DNA of 46,189 nucleotides from CAZIRO01 sp964541595 (lineage in GTDB: Bacteria; Acidobacteriota; HRBIN11), in NCBI GenBank assembly GCA_964541595.1, contig CAZIRO010000001.1, forward strand, positions 1 to 46,189. Direction: 5' to 3'. The translations under genes were made by a program, and so were the position numbers. The notes under the pieces were generated by a model, which worked only from the letters and a program-made list of their open reading frames with translations, ran no database searches and was not told where the DNA came from. Shown piece by piece: positions 24,871 to 34,108 of the stretch (the first letter of the stretch is position 1; each line of letters starts with the position of its first letter).

Positions 24871-25788
24871 TCACGCTCCCCCGGTCGGACTGACAAGGAG
24901 TTCCGCAAACGGACGGGCCTGGAACGGGATGAGATCTTCCGGTGTTTCCCCCACACCGAGATAGCGGACCGGCAGTTGCAGTTCCGTAACGATCGAGAGG
25001 ACCGATCCCCCCTTGGCGGTTCCGTCCAGTTTGGTCAGGATGATACCCGTCAGCGGGATGGCTTCCCGAAAAATGCGCGCCTGTTGAATGGCATTCTGCC
25101 CGGTGGTGGCATCCAGCACGAGAAATACTTCATGGGGCGCCGATGGAATCGCGCGTCGCGCAATCCGGCCGAGTTTTTCCAACTCGCGCATGAGGTTCGT
25201 CTTCGTATGCAATCGACCGGCAGTATCGACGAGTAACACGTCGTAATGCCGGGCCTGCAGGGCGGCAAGCGCATCGTACAGGACGGCGCCGGGGTCCCCG
25301 CCCGGCTGATGCGCGATCATGGGGACGCCGACACGTTCCGCCCAGATACGCAATTGATCGATGGCCGCCGCACGGAACGTGTCCGCCGCACAGAGCATGA
25401 CCCTGCGGTCCTGCGATTTCAATGCGTACGCCACTTTGGCGATCGTGGTGGTCTTGCCAACCCCGTTCACGCCGACAAAAAAATACACATGCGGTAACGG
25501 TGCGGTGACCGGTTGCACCGGAATATCGAGGTATTCTGTCATGACATCGATAAGTACAGGAACGATCTCCTCAGACTGTTTACGCAGTTCACGTTCGGCG
25601 CGGCGGCGTGTTTCGGCGGCGATACGTTCGGCGAGTTCGTAATGGACATCGGCGCTGATCAGCAGATCGGTGAGTTCCTCCCAGAACGCGGGATCGACGA
25701 GCCGGCCCGTGAACAGCAAAATGAGTTGATCCCGCAACCGTTCCTGTGTTTTCCGCAATCCCCGGCGTAATCGCTGTATCCACTGCAT
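24871..25788 (-). CDS. ftsY: Signal recognition particle receptor FtsY
   Basis: The SRP GTPase docks ribosome-SRP complexes at the membrane. The 305-residue protein contains only the N and G domains (no long acidic A domain). The N domain is at 1-95 and the G domain has G1 GVNGVGKTTTIAKVA, the ADTFRAAAIDQL insertion box, G3 DTAGR and G4 TKLDGTAKGG. GGAG precedes ATG 25788 by 6 bp. It heads the run ftsY-pfkB-ABC and is separated from thrS by a large foldback repeat. Confidence 0.95.
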   Translation of the reverse strand: MQWIQRLRRGLRKTQERLRDQLILLFTGRLVDPAFWEELTDLLISADVHYELAERIAAETRRRAERELRKQSEEIVPVLIDVMTEYLDIPVQPVTAPLPHVYFFVGVNGVGKTTTIAKVAYALKSQDRRVMLCAADTFRAAAIDQLRIWAERVGVPMIAHQPGGDPGAVLYDALAALQARHYDVLLVDTAGRLHTKTNLMRELEKLGRIARRAIPSAPHEVFLVLDATTGQNAIQQARIFREAIPLTGIILTKLDGTAKGGSVLSIVTELQLPVRYLGVGETPEDLIPFQARPFAELLVSPTGGA

Positions 25789-25798
25789 GGATCACTCC

Positions 25799-26094
25799 AC
25801 AGGTGTCCGGTCCCAGGTGGCAGGTGTCGGGTCTCAGGTGGCAGGTCTCAGGTGTCAGGTCTCGTGTGTCCGGTGTTGAGTGCCCGGGCTCTGGTGGAGC
25901 GTTAACCGGTCATTCAACAGGTCATACCATGCCATGGATCGGGCTACGACCATTGGCAAGCACGGTCCTCCGGATGGTCGCAATTTGTCGCCCCCTACAA
26001 GGACCTGAGACCTGAGACCTGAGACCTGACACCTGGGACCTGCCACCTGAGACCTGCCACCTGAGACCCGACACCTGCCACCTGCCACCTTACT
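25799..26094. repeat. Large foldback of GGTGTCAGGTCTCA-type tandem repeats
   Basis: The left arm (25799-25880) consists of irregular repeats such as GGTGTCGGGTCTCAGGTGGC. The right arm (26001-26092) carries the complementary kind, ACCTGAGACCTGACACCTGG and variants. About 120 bp of unique DNA lies between them, and the arms can pair into a long imperfect hairpin. The right arm runs into the thrS stop codon (26090-26092). There is no gene in this 300-bp gap. Confidence 0.75.
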
Positions 26095-28042
26095 GCACAT
26101 CCCACAGTTCCAGACGCCGATGCGTCACGAGATCACGAAAATGCGCAATGAGTTCATCCACCGATCGGGCACCCTGGTCCCCGATTCCGCGTACCCGTAC
26201 GGCAACCGTGTTGGACTGGACTTCCCGATCGCCGACCACCAGAATGAACGGTACCTTGAGCAGTTCCGCATCGCGAATCTTCGCGGAAACACGTTCATTG
26301 CGCAGATCGGCCTCGACCCGGAACCCTGCCGTAAACAGTTGCTGCCGGACCCGTTCCACATACTCCGCATGGCGATCGGCGATGGGAATAATGCGGATCT
26401 GGATCGGCGCGATCCAGAACGGAAACGCGCCCGCAAAGTGTTCGATGAGCACACCCATAAACCGTTCCACGGAACCGAAAATCGCCCGGTGAATCATTGT
26501 TACCCGATGAAACCGCCCGTCGCGTCCGACGTACTGGAGGTCAAACCGTTCCGGAAGATTGAAATCCACCTGGATGGTGGAACACTGCCACCATCGGCCG
26601 ATCGCGTCCCGGATTTTGAGATCGATCTTGGGACCGTAAAACACACCCTCGCCGGGATCGATCTCGTAGGGAATCCCCGCACGTTCCAGTGCGTTGCGCA
26701 GTGCCGCTTCGGCGATATCCCACATCTCGAGCGTTCCGACGAATTTTTCCGGTCGGGTCGACAGATATACGCTGTACTCATAAAACCCGAACGTCTGCAG
26801 GACATCACGCACGAAATCCAGCACCCCGAGGATCTCGTCCTCGATCTGGTCCTGCGTGCAGAAAATGTGAGAATCGTCCTGCGTAAACCCCCGAACCCGC
26901 AGCAACCCGTGCAGAACGCCCGACCGCTCGTACCGGTATACGGTACCGAACTCGAACAGCCGCATCGGCAGTTCGCGATAACTCCGGCGATGCGCCCTGT
27001 AGATCACGATATGAAACGGACAGTTCATCGGTTTCAGCTGGTACCGGGCCTTTTCCTGAAGTTCCATCGGGGGAAACATGTTTTCGCGGTAAAACTCCAG
27101 ATGGCCGCTCACCTGCCAGTGTTCAATGCGGGCGATATGCGGCGTGTACACAAACTGGTATCCCCGCCGGAAGTGTTCCGCATAGAGAAACTCCTCCAGT
27201 TGACGTCGGACGATTGCGCCGCGCGGGTGCCAGAGGATCAAACCGGGACCGATGGACTCCTGAATGGAAAACAGATCGAGTTCCCGTCCGAGTTTGCGAT
27301 GGTCCCGTCGCTGTGCTTCCTCCAGTTGATGTAAAAACGCTGCCAGCCGCGACTGCGTGGGGAAACAGGTACCATAAATGCGCTGTAACTGGGGATTCCG
27401 TTCATCCCCGCGCCAGTATGCACCGGACGTGGACAGCAGTTTGAACGCTTTCAGGTATCCCGTGGACGGGACATGCGGTCCCTTACAGAAATCGAGAAAC
27501 TCCGCCTGTTCGTAGCAACTTACCGGGTCGCCGCCTCGCTCCAGAATGAGTTCCACTTTAAACCGCTCGCCGCGCGATTCGAAATAACGCAGTGCCTGGT
27601 CCCGCGGCAGCCATCGATGCACGATCGGAATGTCCCGCTCGGCGAGTTCGCGCATGCGCTGTTCGATCTTCTGCAGGTCCTCCTCCGTAAACGGACGATC
27701 CCGCAGGAAATCATAGTAAAATCCCGTTTCAATGGGCGGACCGATCGCGAGTTTGGTCTCCGGATACAGCTGCTGCACCGCCTGCGCCAGCAGGTGCGCA
27801 CAACTGTGTCGATAAACTTCGAGTGCTTTCGGATGGTCCGGTGTGATGAGTTCATCTACCCGCAGGTCACGGTCCACACGTCGATGATGGTCCCAGTACT
27901 CTTCACCGGCACGCAGAAGGATGATCTCACGCGACCGTTCCGGATCGTACCTGCGCAGGACTTCCGCAATTTCCGTACCGGCGTCGACCTCGATCACGCG
28001 ACCATCCGGAAACTCCACCCGCACGGTGGACGCTGTACCCAT
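26090..28042 (-). CDS. thrS: Threonyl-tRNA synthetase
   Basis: Charges tRNA-Thr and edits mischarged Ser-tRNA. The 650-residue class II enzyme has an N-terminal TGS domain (residues 1-66), the editing domain with RHSCAHLLAQ and the related zinc-site-like YHQ/H motifs replaced by local variants, a catalytic core with PMNCPFHI (zinc Cys) and motif 2 EFGTVYRYERSG, and a C-terminal anticodon-binding domain (IRIIPIADRHAEYVERV). It ends directly in repeat DNA. The usual downstream infC-rpmI-rplT-pheS group is absent; a repeat and ftsY follow instead. Confidence 0.96.
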   Translation of the reverse strand: MGTASTVRVEFPDGRVIEVDAGTEIAEVLRRYDPERSREIILLRAGEEYWDHHRRVDRDLRVDELITPDHPKALEVYRHSCAHLLAQAVQQLYPETKLAIGPPIETGFYYDFLRDRPFTEEDLQKIEQRMRELAERDIPIVHRWLPRDQALRYFESRGERFKVELILERGGDPVSCYEQAEFLDFCKGPHVPSTGYLKAFKLLSTSGAYWRGDERNPQLQRIYGTCFPTQSRLAAFLHQLEEAQRRDHRKLGRELDLFSIQESIGPGLILWHPRGAIVRRQLEEFLYAEHFRRGYQFVYTPHIARIEHWQVSGHLEFYRENMFPPMELQEKARYQLKPMNCPFHIVIYRAHRRSYRELPMRLFEFGTVYRYERSGVLHGLLRVRGFTQDDSHIFCTQDQIEDEILGVLDFVRDVLQTFGFYEYSVYLSTRPEKFVGTLEMWDIAEAALRNALERAGIPYEIDPGEGVFYGPKIDLKIRDAIGRWWQCSTIQVDFNLPERFDLQYVGRDGRFHRVTMIHRAIFGSVERFMGVLIEHFAGAFPFWIAPIQIRIIPIADRHAEYVERVRQQLFTAGFRVEADLRNERVSAKIRDAELLKVPFILVVGDREVQSNTVAVRVRGIGDQGARSVDELIAHFRDLVTHRRLELWDVQ

Positions 28043-28085
28043 AGATATCCCTCAAACCCGGAGTTTCAGGCGATCCGTGTATGGC

Positions 28086-28114
28086 ATTGTAGAAATCCGA
28101 CGGGCAGTTCGCAA
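28086..28114 (-). promoter_or_regulatory. Probable sigma70-type promoter of thrS
   Basis: On the minus strand TTGCGA (28109-28114) and TACAAT (28086-28091) are 17 bp apart, matching consensus at 4 and 5 of 6 positions. The transcript would begin near 28079, about 37 nt before the ATG. No T-box-like leader fits in that length. Confidence 0.55.
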
Positions 28115-28121
28115 GTGGAGA

Positions 28122-28256
28122 GATCTGGTCTCAGGTCCCGGGTGTCGGGTGTCAGGGATTGGGGGGCCATTTCCCGGATGCAGGGACGTGGTCCGGGCAC
28201 AGCGCCGCCGTGCCCCTACACCCCGCCACCTGGAACCTGCCACCCGGGACCAGATC
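28122..28256. repeat. Foldback repeat upstream of thrS
   Basis: GATCTGGTCTCAGGTCCCGG (from 28122) is mirrored by CACCCGGGACCAGATC (28241-28256), with an extra short unit in the left arm. The arms are of the GGTCTCAGGTCCC type, as at 25799. The spacer carries GGGCAC..GTGCCCCTACA, itself an inverted pair. There is no gene in the 28043-28400 gap. Confidence 0.6.
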
Positions 28257-28266
28257 CCCCCCTTAG

Positions 28267-28345
28267 GATCGGGACAGGAAATGGGACACCGTGGGTACCC
28301 ATGCGGTCATGCGCTATCCCCAGCCCATGCGATGCTGGTCTTTCT
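28267..28345. repeat. Third copy of the MITE-like element (left part)
   Basis: About 58 bp (ATGGGACACCGTGGGTACCC, then ATGCGGTCATGCGCTATCCC and CAGCCCATGCGATG) match 20730-20787 with one difference, and 18551-18615 more loosely. It is followed by CCTGAGACCCGAGACC-type repeats to 28392. No matching right terminal repeat was found. Confidence 0.6.
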
Positions 28346-28400
28346 AAGACCCGAACACCTGAGACCCGAGACCTGACACCTGATACCTGATCTTCCAATC

Positions 28401-29687
28401 CTAAAACCGATACAACAACAGGGTATCCAGCAGCGGTTTGAACGATTCGTCCCCGATCTGGCGGAAGATCACGCCGCCCCGGATGCGCATAAACAACCGG
28501 GGTGAAACGGGCCATTCGATTTCGATATGTGTGAAATTGTCCGCATACCGGAATCCCGAACGGCTCGGCAACCACTGATAAACCCGTGCCTGGGTGTGTA
28601 CACGCACCTGCACGCTACGGACGATCGTTATCAGCGCCGCATCCACGGTATAGAAATTCGTGTAATCGCTCCGGATGGCCTGTCCCCCGAGTTCAAGCCG
28701 AAACCATTTCCATTTCGGGGAACGCACCCATCCCGTGGCGATCCATCCGGAACGCACACCGCGCATATACCCGAACGACCCCCGCACGGCCCATTGACGT
28801 GTCCGAATCCCGACGACCGCCCGCAGATCACGAAACGTCGACGGTGGCGTTTCTGCGAACCGTCCGAAATAGGTCAATGTACGTACCTCGTCATAGACCC
28901 GCAACTGTTCCCAGGGATTTCGCCATTCCGACGCCATGAGACTGACGTAAACACGAGCACCGCGTACGGACACCTGCGCGGTGACACGTGTGCGGTCACG
29001 AATTTCCAGATCGTAGGCACCACCGACAAACACCCAGACGCGTCCCCGGGGGTTCCAGTGGATCTGCATCCCGATCTCCCGGGTTGTCCGCTGTTCCGTC
29101 GCGAGATGGACAAACCCGACCGACCACTGTAACCGGGAGGACGTCCAGCCCACGTTCCCGCACAACTGCACGCCGCCGCTGAGCGGTGCCCCGTGCCAGA
29201 TATCGATCGGACGACCCCCGGCGGCCCGTACCTGCCAGTGACCGACACGGACTTCCGTCCAGGCACCGTCCATCGGGTGGATCAATACACCGGCGACGTC
29301 TGGATACTGGCGTCCCAATCGCACGTTGACGTGATGGTTCGCAAGGCCGGCGATCTCAAGGTACGCGGTATGAAAGATGTGGCGGTTGCGGTAGGCCTCT
29401 GTGTAGATGAACTCTTCCGGTCGGCTCAGCTGGATATAGTGATGACTCCGATAGACCACCCGGATCCGATCGTTCCAGAATCCCAGTCGCAGGCGTCCCG
29501 TCAGGTGAAATCCGTTGTACTGTGTCGCCTGCACTGCAGATCCGATGAACCGGTAGTGCAGGTTGATGTACCCCTGCGCGATGACCCCCGACGGTGCGAT
29601 ATTCCCCTGCGCAACTGCCGTCGCGATCGGTATGGTCCATACGAGCCAGGCAATACCGATCAGACGCATCCATTCGCGCGCGGTCAT
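28401..29687 (-). CDS. Outer-membrane beta-barrel protein of the cytochrome cluster
   Basis: The start is placed at ATG 29687 (or the adjacent 29690), with GGAGG just upstream inside the end of the 33-heme gene; the stop of that gene overlaps the start. The 428-residue protein has a signal peptide (LIGIAWLVWTIPIATAVAQG) and then alternating amphipathic strands rich in Tyr, Trp and Arg throughout (RVRVHTQARVYQW, RLRLGFWNDRIRVVYRS). It ends in LLLYRF with a terminal Phe, as outer-membrane barrels do. No family is recognised. The position next to two multiheme cytochromes suggests the porin of a porin-cytochrome electron conduit, but an uncharacterised porin of another role is possible. Confidence 0.75.
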   Translation of the reverse strand: MTAREWMRLIGIAWLVWTIPIATAVAQGNIAPSGVIAQGYINLHYRFIGSAVQATQYNGFHLTGRLRLGFWNDRIRVVYRSHHYIQLSRPEEFIYTEAYRNRHIFHTAYLEIAGLANHHVNVRLGRQYPDVAGVLIHPMDGAWTEVRVGHWQVRAAGGRPIDIWHGAPLSGGVQLCGNVGWTSSRLQWSVGFVHLATEQRTTREIGMQIHWNPRGRVWVFVGGAYDLEIRDRTRVTAQVSVRGARVYVSLMASEWRNPWEQLRVYDEVRTLTYFGRFAETPPSTFRDLRAVVGIRTRQWAVRGSFGYMRGVRSGWIATGWVRSPKWKWFRLELGGQAIRSDYTNFYTVDAALITIVRSVQVRVHTQARVYQWLPSRSGFRYADNFTHIEIEWPVSPRLFMRIRGGVIFRQIGDESFKPLLDTLLLYRF

Positions 29688-31990
29688 CATCCGCCCTCCT
29701 CTCCTTCGATTTCGAATCCACCGATATGACAATCCAGGCACCGGCCGCCACGGTCACCGGCATGGCCCCTGTGACAGTCGTGACAGGTATACTGAAACAT
29801 GTCTCCGGCGACCTTATGGCATACCGCACAGGCAATTCCCGCGTGAGTTCCGGTTTGCAGATTGAACCAGAACGGACTGTGCGCACCCTGCCACTTGTCC
29901 TGCAGGTGGCACTCCTGACAGTTCAAGCCGGCACCGTAGCGTGCATGCGGAAACGTTGCCGTGCGATAGTGTTTCTCATGACAGTCCGCACACTGCATGG
30001 GACGCGGGATGATCCGAAACGTCTGAACGTCGCGATGGCAATCGCCGCATTCCAGTGCCAGATGCGCGCCGACGAGCGGGAATCCCGTTTCCGCGTGGTC
30101 GAATGATACGACTCTCCATGCCGGCCAGCGGTGACACCGGTAACAGTCTGCCCCCATCGCGCCTTCATGGTAGTCCGTATGACAACTCGTGCAGTTCGTG
30201 GAAGCAGCGGTAAACCGGTGCTGCAAATGACACTGATTGCACCGAATGAGCGTGTGGAACACGAACAGGTCTTTCCGTTCATGGGTGTACTTCAACTGAT
30301 CCCAGGGCCCCGTGGGATCGTGGCAATCCGTACAGGCCATACGCAATGTCGGTTCGTGCGGACTCGTATGGCAACTATCGCATGCCGGTCGCAACTTCGT
30401 TTGCCAGTCCGTATGACAGGCGCGGCACGCGATCTCGGCGTGTCTGCCGGTCAGCGGAAACCCCGTCCGCGTATGGTCAAACGCCGTCGGCGGCCATCCC
30501 TCTGTGGAATGGCACCGCGCGCAGTTCTGACCGAACTGACCGTGATGCGGATCGCTGTGACAGTCCCGACACCGGATGCCCCGTACTCGGTATCCCGGCG
30601 GCATATGACACTGCGTGCACTGCACCTGCAGATGTCTGCCGGTCAGCGGGAATTTCGTCTGCGCGTGATCGAATGTGACCGCCGTCCACACGGTTTCCGC
30701 ATGACACCGGGTACAGTCCTGACCGAACGCACCCCGGTGCGGATCGGCATGACAGAGTTGACAATCACGCCCCGGCAGGTGCAACCCACCGCGTTCCTCC
30801 GTATGACACTGGCGACACTGTAGATCGAGGTGTGCACCCCGCAGGACAAACCCGGACACCCGGTGGTCGTATGTCGGAACGGACCACGCATCGAACATGT
30901 GACACGCGGTGCAGTCGCGGTATGCGACAACACGGCGGGGGTGCGGGGAACGGTGACAGCCGTCACAGGTGGTCGCGAGTTTCCGGCGGATTCCCATCCT
31001 GTGACACTCCTGACAGGCGATCATTGCGTGTTTCCCCAGTAACGGAAACCCCGTACGCGCGTGGTCGAACTGCTGCACGGTCCAGGTGCGTGTCGTGTGA
31101 CAGCGGGTACAGTCGGGGATCCGGATCCGCCGATGCGGATTCGTATGGCACCCCTGACACTGCAACGGTGTCCCCCGAAACCGATGCCCCGCATGACACC
31201 GCATACAGGTCAGCCGCCGATGCGCGCCCGTCAGTGGAAACCGGGTCCGATCGTGGTCAAACCCGGGGATCTCCACGAACGACGTCTCCACATGACAGTC
31301 CCGGCATCGCTGAGGCCGGAACTGACCCCGATGCGGATCCCGATGGCAACCGATACAGTCATCAAACCGTACGGACGCTTTGAACTGCGTGAGCGTCTGG
31401 CGATGACATTTTGCACAATCCACACGCACATGCGCACCACGCAGCGGGAACCGGGTTTGCCCGTGGTCGAACGATACGGGGGACCACGCCACTGTTGTAT
31501 GACAACCCGTACAGTCCGCGCCGAACCGCATGCCGTGTTTCGGCGCGTGACACGCATGACAGTCCGTGGGTGTGCCGAGGTATCGTGCCTTGCGGTGGCA
31601 CCGTGCACACGCGACATCAACGTGCGCCCCCGTCAGCGGGAAATCCGTTTGACGGTGATCGAAGGTCTCCGCATCCAGACGAACGAGTTGATAGTCCCGT
31701 CCCCGATGCTCGCTATGGCATTCCCAGCAGACCTGGTCTTTCGGGAGTCGACCGTGAAAACCGGTTCGATTGCGGACATCCTGTGCAACGGGTTCGTGAC
31801 AGGCCAGACACTTTTCGACCGCAGGACCGCGGCCGAATTCATGACATTTCGTGCAGTTGGTCACGCCGCGCAGTTTTTCATGGGGACGGGCCAGTTCACC
31901 CGGGGCGATCCACTGCGTCCACGCGATACGGGATATACCCAGACTCCATACAATGATCATCCAGCAGGTGCCACGCCACCTGGCGGCCAT
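29687..31990 (-). CDS. Exported 33-heme c-type cytochrome
   Basis: The 767-residue protein has a signal-like N-terminus (CWMIIVWSLGISRIAW) followed by 33 CxxCH heme-attachment motifs, about one per 22 residues. The body is a tandem array of about nine units of roughly 65 residues, each headed by a variant of FDHxxTxFPLxGxH, then xxxxCxxCH and two more CxxCH. One unit (near THERKDLFVFHTL) is degenerate. Many additional His can serve as sixth ligands. Such heme wires carry electrons across the periplasm or outside the cell. It starts 3 bp after the kinase-cytochrome b gene and overlaps the barrel gene. It is not a lipoprotein by sequence. Confidence 0.92.
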   Translation of the reverse strand: MAARWRGTCWMIIVWSLGISRIAWTQWIAPGELARPHEKLRGVTNCTKCHEFGRGPAVEKCLACHEPVAQDVRNRTGFHGRLPKDQVCWECHSEHRGRDYQLVRLDAETFDHRQTDFPLTGAHVDVACARCHRKARYLGTPTDCHACHAPKHGMRFGADCTGCHTTVAWSPVSFDHGQTRFPLRGAHVRVDCAKCHRQTLTQFKASVRFDDCIGCHRDPHRGQFRPQRCRDCHVETSFVEIPGFDHDRTRFPLTGAHRRLTCMRCHAGHRFRGTPLQCQGCHTNPHRRIRIPDCTRCHTTRTWTVQQFDHARTGFPLLGKHAMIACQECHRMGIRRKLATTCDGCHRSPHPRRVVAYRDCTACHMFDAWSVPTYDHRVSGFVLRGAHLDLQCRQCHTEERGGLHLPGRDCQLCHADPHRGAFGQDCTRCHAETVWTAVTFDHAQTKFPLTGRHLQVQCTQCHMPPGYRVRGIRCRDCHSDPHHGQFGQNCARCHSTEGWPPTAFDHTRTGFPLTGRHAEIACRACHTDWQTKLRPACDSCHTSPHEPTLRMACTDCHDPTGPWDQLKYTHERKDLFVFHTLIRCNQCHLQHRFTAASTNCTSCHTDYHEGAMGADCYRCHRWPAWRVVSFDHAETGFPLVGAHLALECGDCHRDVQTFRIIPRPMQCADCHEKHYRTATFPHARYGAGLNCQECHLQDKWQGAHSPFWFNLQTGTHAGIACAVCHKVAGDMFQYTCHDCHRGHAGDRGGRCLDCHIGGFEIEGEEGG

Positions 31991-31993
31991 GGT

Positions 31994-34063
31994 TCATACT
32001 CCCGGCAGTGCGATACGCATGAGTTCAACGAACACGTCTCGACCGACGAAGAGGTATACCAGTCCCATATGCACAAAAAAGAGAGCAACCAGTGTCCACG
32101 CCAGCGTGCGATGAACGACTCGCCAGCGGCCCATCAGGTTCTGTACCGCCTTGATGATGGCGATCCAGTACGCGCGTTTGGCCATCTGACGGGTCAGTTG
32201 CTGGACCATATGCACGCGTTGCGCGTCTTCCGGCCGGTAGTTCGTCCGCAGGAATTCACGGACCGTATACAGCACGATCGCATATTTCAGATCGACCAAC
32301 ACCAACCGTGGCAGGACCCGCAACCCCTGTTTACCTTTGATCACACCGGTGTACTGGCGCGAGTCGATGATCGCGAGGATACCGTCCAGCGGGGCCTGCA
32401 ATTCGCGCAACCGACGTGCGATCGCATCGAACTCACTGTTCAATTCCCGCAGGCTTTTAATATGGCTTCCCATACTTTTTGGAATATGCGCATAAATATA
32501 CCTTCCGATCAATCCGGTGGCCACGACGACCAGGAGTCCGTAATAGGCCACCGCCAGGATGCGACTGACGTGAAACGCTGAATGGAACGTCAGTACCAGC
32601 CAGGCCGTGATGCCGGTCATCATGTGGAAGTCCAGCCAGCGATCCAGTGGTCCGGAACGGAAAATGCGTTTCTGTTTGCGCAGCAGGTATGAGAAATTGA
32701 AAAAGATCATGATCGCGCCGATCAACCCGAGGGTATGGCCGATCGTGCCACGCGACCGCAGGATGTCGTCGTACGGATGCGTGGGACGGTCGTGGAACGG
32801 CAGGGAGTAATAGTCATACCCGATCGCCATCAACCAGCCGACGCCGATAATGAGACAGAGTCCCCACAGGAAGATCAACGCCGACCACCAGTGTGTCTTC
32901 CAGTACCGGAGCGAAAAGACTTCCGGTCGCAACCAATCCGGTACGCGCACAACCCGTTCAGCCATGGCATCCTCCGATTGCCGGGATGATTCCACCGATG
33001 CGGTCGATGGCTCCACCGTTGAGGGGGCCGCGGGAGGCGCTGTCGGGGTCGCCACATCCAGTGATACGGACCCGGTGTGCACATCGTCCGACGCAGTGGT
33101 CTCCTGCAGGATCGGAGGAGTCTGGATCGTTTTCTGACGTGCCACTTCATTCAACGGTCGTTCGCCGATCCCGTGCAACAGCATCTGTTCACGCAGTTCG
33201 GGATGCTGCTGCCGAAACCGTGCGGCGACGACCTCGAGATCGCGTAATACCGCACGGGCACTGCCGTACCGCGTCTCCGGATCCTTGGCCAGTGCACGCA
33301 TCACGATCCGTTCAAGGTCCTCCACAAACGGCAGATCCGGCGCAACCGTCGATAGCCGCGGCGGATCTTCATGCACGATCTTGTACGCCACCGCCGTCGG
33401 GTGTTCGCCCTCAAACGGCCGGTGATACGTCATGAGTTCAAAGAGCACCACACCGAGCGCAAAAATGTCCGTACGGTGGTCGATGCGTTCTTTTTCGTCC
33501 CGAACCTGTTCTGGACTCATGTAATGCGGGGTCCCCATGAGCACCTGTGTCTGTGTGAACCGCTCACTGACGAGTTTGGCTACACCGAAATCCATGACTT
33601 TGACCCGACCATCCGGAAGGATCCGGATGTTCGAGGGTTTGATATCACGGTGAATGACTCCATGCGCATGGGCATACGCCAGCGCATCGCACACCTGCAT
33701 GAGGATGTGCATTTTCTGTAAAAACGGTATCGACACCCGCTGCTCGATCAGTTCCGAAAGGTTGTGTCCCGGTAGATACTCCATTGCGATAAACGGCTGG
33801 CCCTCATGTTCCCCCACGTCATAAATGGCCACAATATTCGGATGGTGTAACCGGCCGGCGGCACGTGCTTCGCGAATAAACCGGGCACGAATTTTGTCAT
33901 CAAACGCAAGTTCCGGACGGATGATCTTGATGGCGATCGTGCGGTCGATCGCCGGATCGTACGCAGCCAGGACGATTCCCATCCCCCCATAGCCGATGAC
34001 CGTTTCTACACGATACCGCCCGATCCGTGTGGGAATGGCCGTTTGCGACCGGGAATCGGTCAT
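31994..34063 (-). CDS. Ser/Thr protein kinase fused to a membrane cytochrome b-like domain
   Basis: Residues 15-275 are a complete Hanks-type kinase: GYGGMG (24-29), Lys46, HRD (138-140), DFG (158-160) and PEQ. After a Thr/Pro/Ser-rich linker (about 315-370) comes a membrane domain (390-689) with some six hydrophobic helices. His lie in or beside helices at 443, 480, 494, 498, 651 and 665, which could bind two b hemes, together with the family-like stretches GTIGHTLGLIGA, LDFHMMTGITAWLVLTFHSA and GLIGRYIYAHIP. As far as I recall, the membrane part resembles stand-alone proteins found near multiheme cytochromes. Joining it to a kinase is unusual. It would pass electrons between quinols and the periplasmic cytochromes, or sense their redox state. 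It lies between the 8-heme and 33-heme genes. Confidence 0.85.
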   Translation of the reverse strand: MTDSRSQTAIPTRIGRYRVETVIGYGGMGIVLAAYDPAIDRTIAIKIIRPELAFDDKIRARFIREARAAGRLHHPNIVAIYDVGEHEGQPFIAMEYLPGHNLSELIEQRVSIPFLQKMHILMQVCDALAYAHAHGVIHRDIKPSNIRILPDGRVKVMDFGVAKLVSERFTQTQVLMGTPHYMSPEQVRDEKERIDHRTDIFALGVVLFELMTYHRPFEGEHPTAVAYKIVHEDPPRLSTVAPDLPFVEDLERIVMRALAKDPETRYGSARAVLRDLEVVAARFRQQHPELREQMLLHGIGERPLNEVARQKTIQTPPILQETTASDDVHTGSVSLDVATPTAPPAAPSTVEPSTASVESSRQSEDAMAERVVRVPDWLRPEVFSLRYWKTHWWSALIFLWGLCLIIGVGWLMAIGYDYYSLPFHDRPTHPYDDILRSRGTIGHTLGLIGAIMIFFNFSYLLRKQKRIFRSGPLDRWLDFHMMTGITAWLVLTFHSAFHVSRILAVAYYGLLVVVATGLIGRYIYAHIPKSMGSHIKSLRELNSEFDAIARRLRELQAPLDGILAIIDSRQYTGVIKGKQGLRVLPRLVLVDLKYAIVLYTVREFLRTNYRPEDAQRVHMVQQLTRQMAKRAYWIAIIKAVQNLMGRWRVVHRTLAWTLVALFFVHMGLVYLFVGRDVFVELMRIALPGV

Positions 34064-34108
34064 GGATACGTTTCCCCCTTCACGTGTGCAGCATGGCCCA
34101 TGCGCAGA

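Noticed and set aside
25799..26094. CRISPR or Rho-independent terminator
   Set aside because: The short units drift in sequence and have no spacers. The arms are far too long and imperfect for an intrinsic terminator and lack a T run.
28043..28090. T-box riboswitch upstream of thrS
   Set aside because: The leader predicted from the promoter is only about 37 nt, and no T-box consensus was seen.
31061..32581. 506-codon plus-strand open frame across the 33-heme and kinase-cytochrome b genes
   Set aside because: It is antisense to two clearly coding genes and arises from their codon composition. The product is low in recognisable structure and starts inside a heme array.
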